This document shows, piece after piece, positions 62,782 through 64,000 of a stretch of 64,000 nucleotides of DNA. The notes beneath the pieces are model-generated. The model was not told the DNA's origin, ran no database searches, and saw nothing but the letters and a program-made list of their open reading frames with translations. Location of the stretch: assembly GCA_964643885.1 (NCBI GenBank), contig CAZXUI010000006.1:1-64000 (forward strand), read 5' to 3'. The translations under genes and the position numbers were made by a program. Each line of letters starts with the position of its first letter. Positions within the stretch are counted from its first letter, which is position 1. Source of the DNA: CAADGL01 sp964643885. Lineage in GTDB: Bacteria > Planctomycetota > Phycisphaerae > UBA1845 > Fen-1342.

Positions 62782-63135
62782 CTTCGCTCCGCGGCGATGC
62801 ACGGGCGAGCCGTGCGGCCTGTATGGCGCGCCGTCCGGCCGCGTGCACTGTCGAGGCGGCGGCGCGGCGGCGCGATCGTGCCCGCGTCTGTATCCAACGT
62901 GAATTCCGCGGCCCGGCCGCAACCTTTGCCCGGCCGCGGTTCGAAAGATCATCGACGATTGGAAGGGGATGCTCAAGGCCGCGGGCGGCCGCCGGCCGCC
63001 GGCGTGCTTCGACGATTTGTGGATCGTGAAACAGGCGGCAGGCGCCGGGAGCGTCCCGACACCTGCCGCGAAGAGAGCGTCAAAAGGCGCTGGGCCCGCC
63101 GCGGCGTCACTCGACGCGCGGCACGCCCCCCCTGC
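62782..63135. other. 354-bp spacer with a bulged hairpin
   Basis: Nothing coding is supported. The one structure seen is the hairpin at 63035-63069 past the CHRD gene; the rest is GC-rich spacer before the exporter operon. Confidence 0.55.
63035..63069 (-). terminator. Bulged hairpin after the CHRD gene
   Basis: GCGGCAGG (63035-63042) pairs with CCTGCCGC (63062-63069), and CGGGA (63046-63050) with TCCCG (63054-63058), separated by a symmetric 3x3 internal loop. On the minus strand only three T follow. It is 66 nt past the stop. Confidence 0.45.
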
Positions 63136-63666
63136 TTACCTGGTCTGAGCGGCGCCGCTGATCACCGCTCCGGCCTGTCCGACCTGTCCGCGAATCTCGC
63201 CGCCCGGGTGTGCCAGCGTGTGCACGTTGACGTACGTGTTGCCGGCGGCGATCTCTTCGAGCAGATCGGAGAGCGGAGCGCCCTCCAGCGGTCCGATCAG
63301 GTCGTCCGCGGTCAGCACGCCGGCGGCCAGCAGGCCGTCCTGCGTCACCGGTTCATCGGTCATGAACAGGAACGCGACCGGCGGGCCGTTCTCGCCTGGG
63401 GCACCGAGGTGAATGTGCGCCGCCGTCACGTCCGTCAGGCCGTGCGTCAGCAGTGAGTAGAGCGCGGCGCGGTTGCCCTGGATCGTCACGAAGGACGCCA
63501 GGCCGATCGCATCCGTTTCGACGGGCGGAACTTCGTTCTCGCCAGAGAGAATGGCGACATAGGCCCCCGCCGGCCGGGGCGGAGCCATCATCGCCGAGTA
63601 GGCCAGCGACACCAGGGCTCCCAGTGCCGCGACCGCAACGGCAGTAATAGCGACAGACTTGCGCAT
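63136..63666 (-). CDS. Exported CHRD-domain protein
   Basis: This 176-residue protein starts at ATG 63666 behind AAAGGAGG. A signal peptide (VAITAVAVAALGALVSLAYS) is followed by a single CHRD domain, the beta-rich unit first noted in chordin and common in bacterial secreted proteins: YVAILSGENEVPPVETDAIG, SLLTHGLTDVTAAHIHLGAP, GPPVAFLFM and NTYVNVHTLAHPGGEIRGQV. CHRD domains of bacteria have no established activity. It stands alone with its own hairpin downstream. Confidence 0.93.
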   Translation of the reverse strand: MRKSVAITAVAVAALGALVSLAYSAMMAPPRPAGAYVAILSGENEVPPVETDAIGLASFVTIQGNRAALYSLLTHGLTDVTAAHIHLGAPGENGPPVAFLFMTDEPVTQDGLLAAGVLTADDLIGPLEGAPLSDLLEEIAAGNTYVNVHTLAHPGGEIRGQVGQAGAVISGAAQTR

Positions 63667-63861
63667 TTCCGGTCCTCCTTTTGCATGTGCTTGAACGATT
63701 CGCTCTGAACTGGCCCAGCGATTTGAAGCCGATCTTCTCGGGATTGTACTCGGCCGGGCGCGTGCGAGGCGAGAAAAATCGCATGGCGACCTCATCGTCC
63801 TGCGACATCTGTCACAGTGCGAGGCATCGTTCGCTGCGCGGCGGCGGGACGGCCACGCGGC

Positions 63862-64000
63862 TTACACGGCTCGCCGCGCCGCCGGCGGCGGGGATTTCCG
63901 GCCCGGCGCGGCCGAGGCGGCCGGCTCTTGTCCGCCGCCCGGGCCCAGCTCGATCTCGAACGGTCCCGGCGGCTGACGCTCGCGCAGTTTCAGTATGCTC
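63862..64000 (-). CDS. 3' end of an unidentified gene
   Basis: The minus strand is open from the right edge to a TAA at 63862-63864, encoding about 45 C-terminal residues: LKLRERQPPGPFEIELGPGG followed by an Ala/Pro-rich end. The beginning lies outside the window. The sequence LRERQPPGPFEIELG looks protein-like, but no family can be assigned. It could be only a chance open stretch; GC-rich DNA makes such frames common. Confidence 0.4.
   Translation of the reverse strand, partial: SILKLRERQPPGPFEIELGPGGGQEPAASAAPGRKSPPPAARRAV

Overview
The window is a high-GC bacterial chromosome segment. It most resembles a member of the Planctomycetota, probably a Phycisphaerae-like lineage. This is inferred from several features: secreted proteins ending in dockerin-like Asp-rich repeats, a Ser/Thr kinase with a Cys/His-containing head and a CHASE2 domain, an LptD outer-membrane protein, a fucosidase linked to a sugar importer, and intergenic spacers filled with dispersed palindromic repeats. 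Two runs of exactly 100 N (6194-6293 and 32703-32802) indicate a scaffolded draft assembly. I saw no rRNA, tRNA, CRISPR array, prophage or transposase gene.

Layout. 0-6 kb: end of lysA, then ribF, smc and a 38-residue Lys-rich histone-H1-like protein. 6-18 kb: a lipoprotein, an S41 protease, the YmdB phosphodiesterase, an S9 peptidase, a MOSC protein, an unknown lipoprotein, a large polytopic membrane protein and an acidic secreted repeat protein, separated by repeat-rich spacers. 18-31 kb: ridA and a divergent YkgJ-type gene, sucB-sucA, a trypsin-like protease with dockerin-like repeats, and a minus-strand run tpiA-secG-yicC-tatD-epimerase-hydrolase. 31-36 kb: a 3D-domain protein, an RsbU-type phosphatase, the kinase-CHASE2 receptor and a broken secreted-protein gene. 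36-45 kb: a LolA-like protein, sucD, and a plus-strand sugar ABC importer (binding protein, ATPase, permease) followed by a GH29 fucosidase. 45-53 kb: a histidine phosphatase, a small helical protein, a lipoprotein, a TssA (ImpA/VasJ) protein, a hybrid histidine kinase with an HDOD protein, then an SNase-like protein and a DUF1643 protein. 53-64 kb: purF divergent from lptD, a glycogen-debranching enzyme, an ABC-2 exporter pair, a CHRD protein and the tail of an unidentified gene.

Central metabolism (lysine, riboflavin/FAD, 2-oxoglutarate dehydrogenase, succinyl-CoA ligase alpha, triosephosphate isomerase, purine synthesis) is mixed with envelope functions (LptD, SecG, 3D protein, lipoproteins) and signalling (kinase/phosphatase, HDOD/histidine kinase). 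The most system-like units are the sugar importer plus fucosidase, the TssA gene isolated from other type VI genes, and the adjacent RsbU phosphatase and CHASE2 kinase.

The most unusual feature is the intergenic DNA. At least five palindromic repeat families occur only between genes. Several share a GGGTGG-like end, and three have expanded into tandem arrays with 30-, 15- and 13-bp periods. All functional calls rest on reading translated sequence and motifs by eye; no database search was run.
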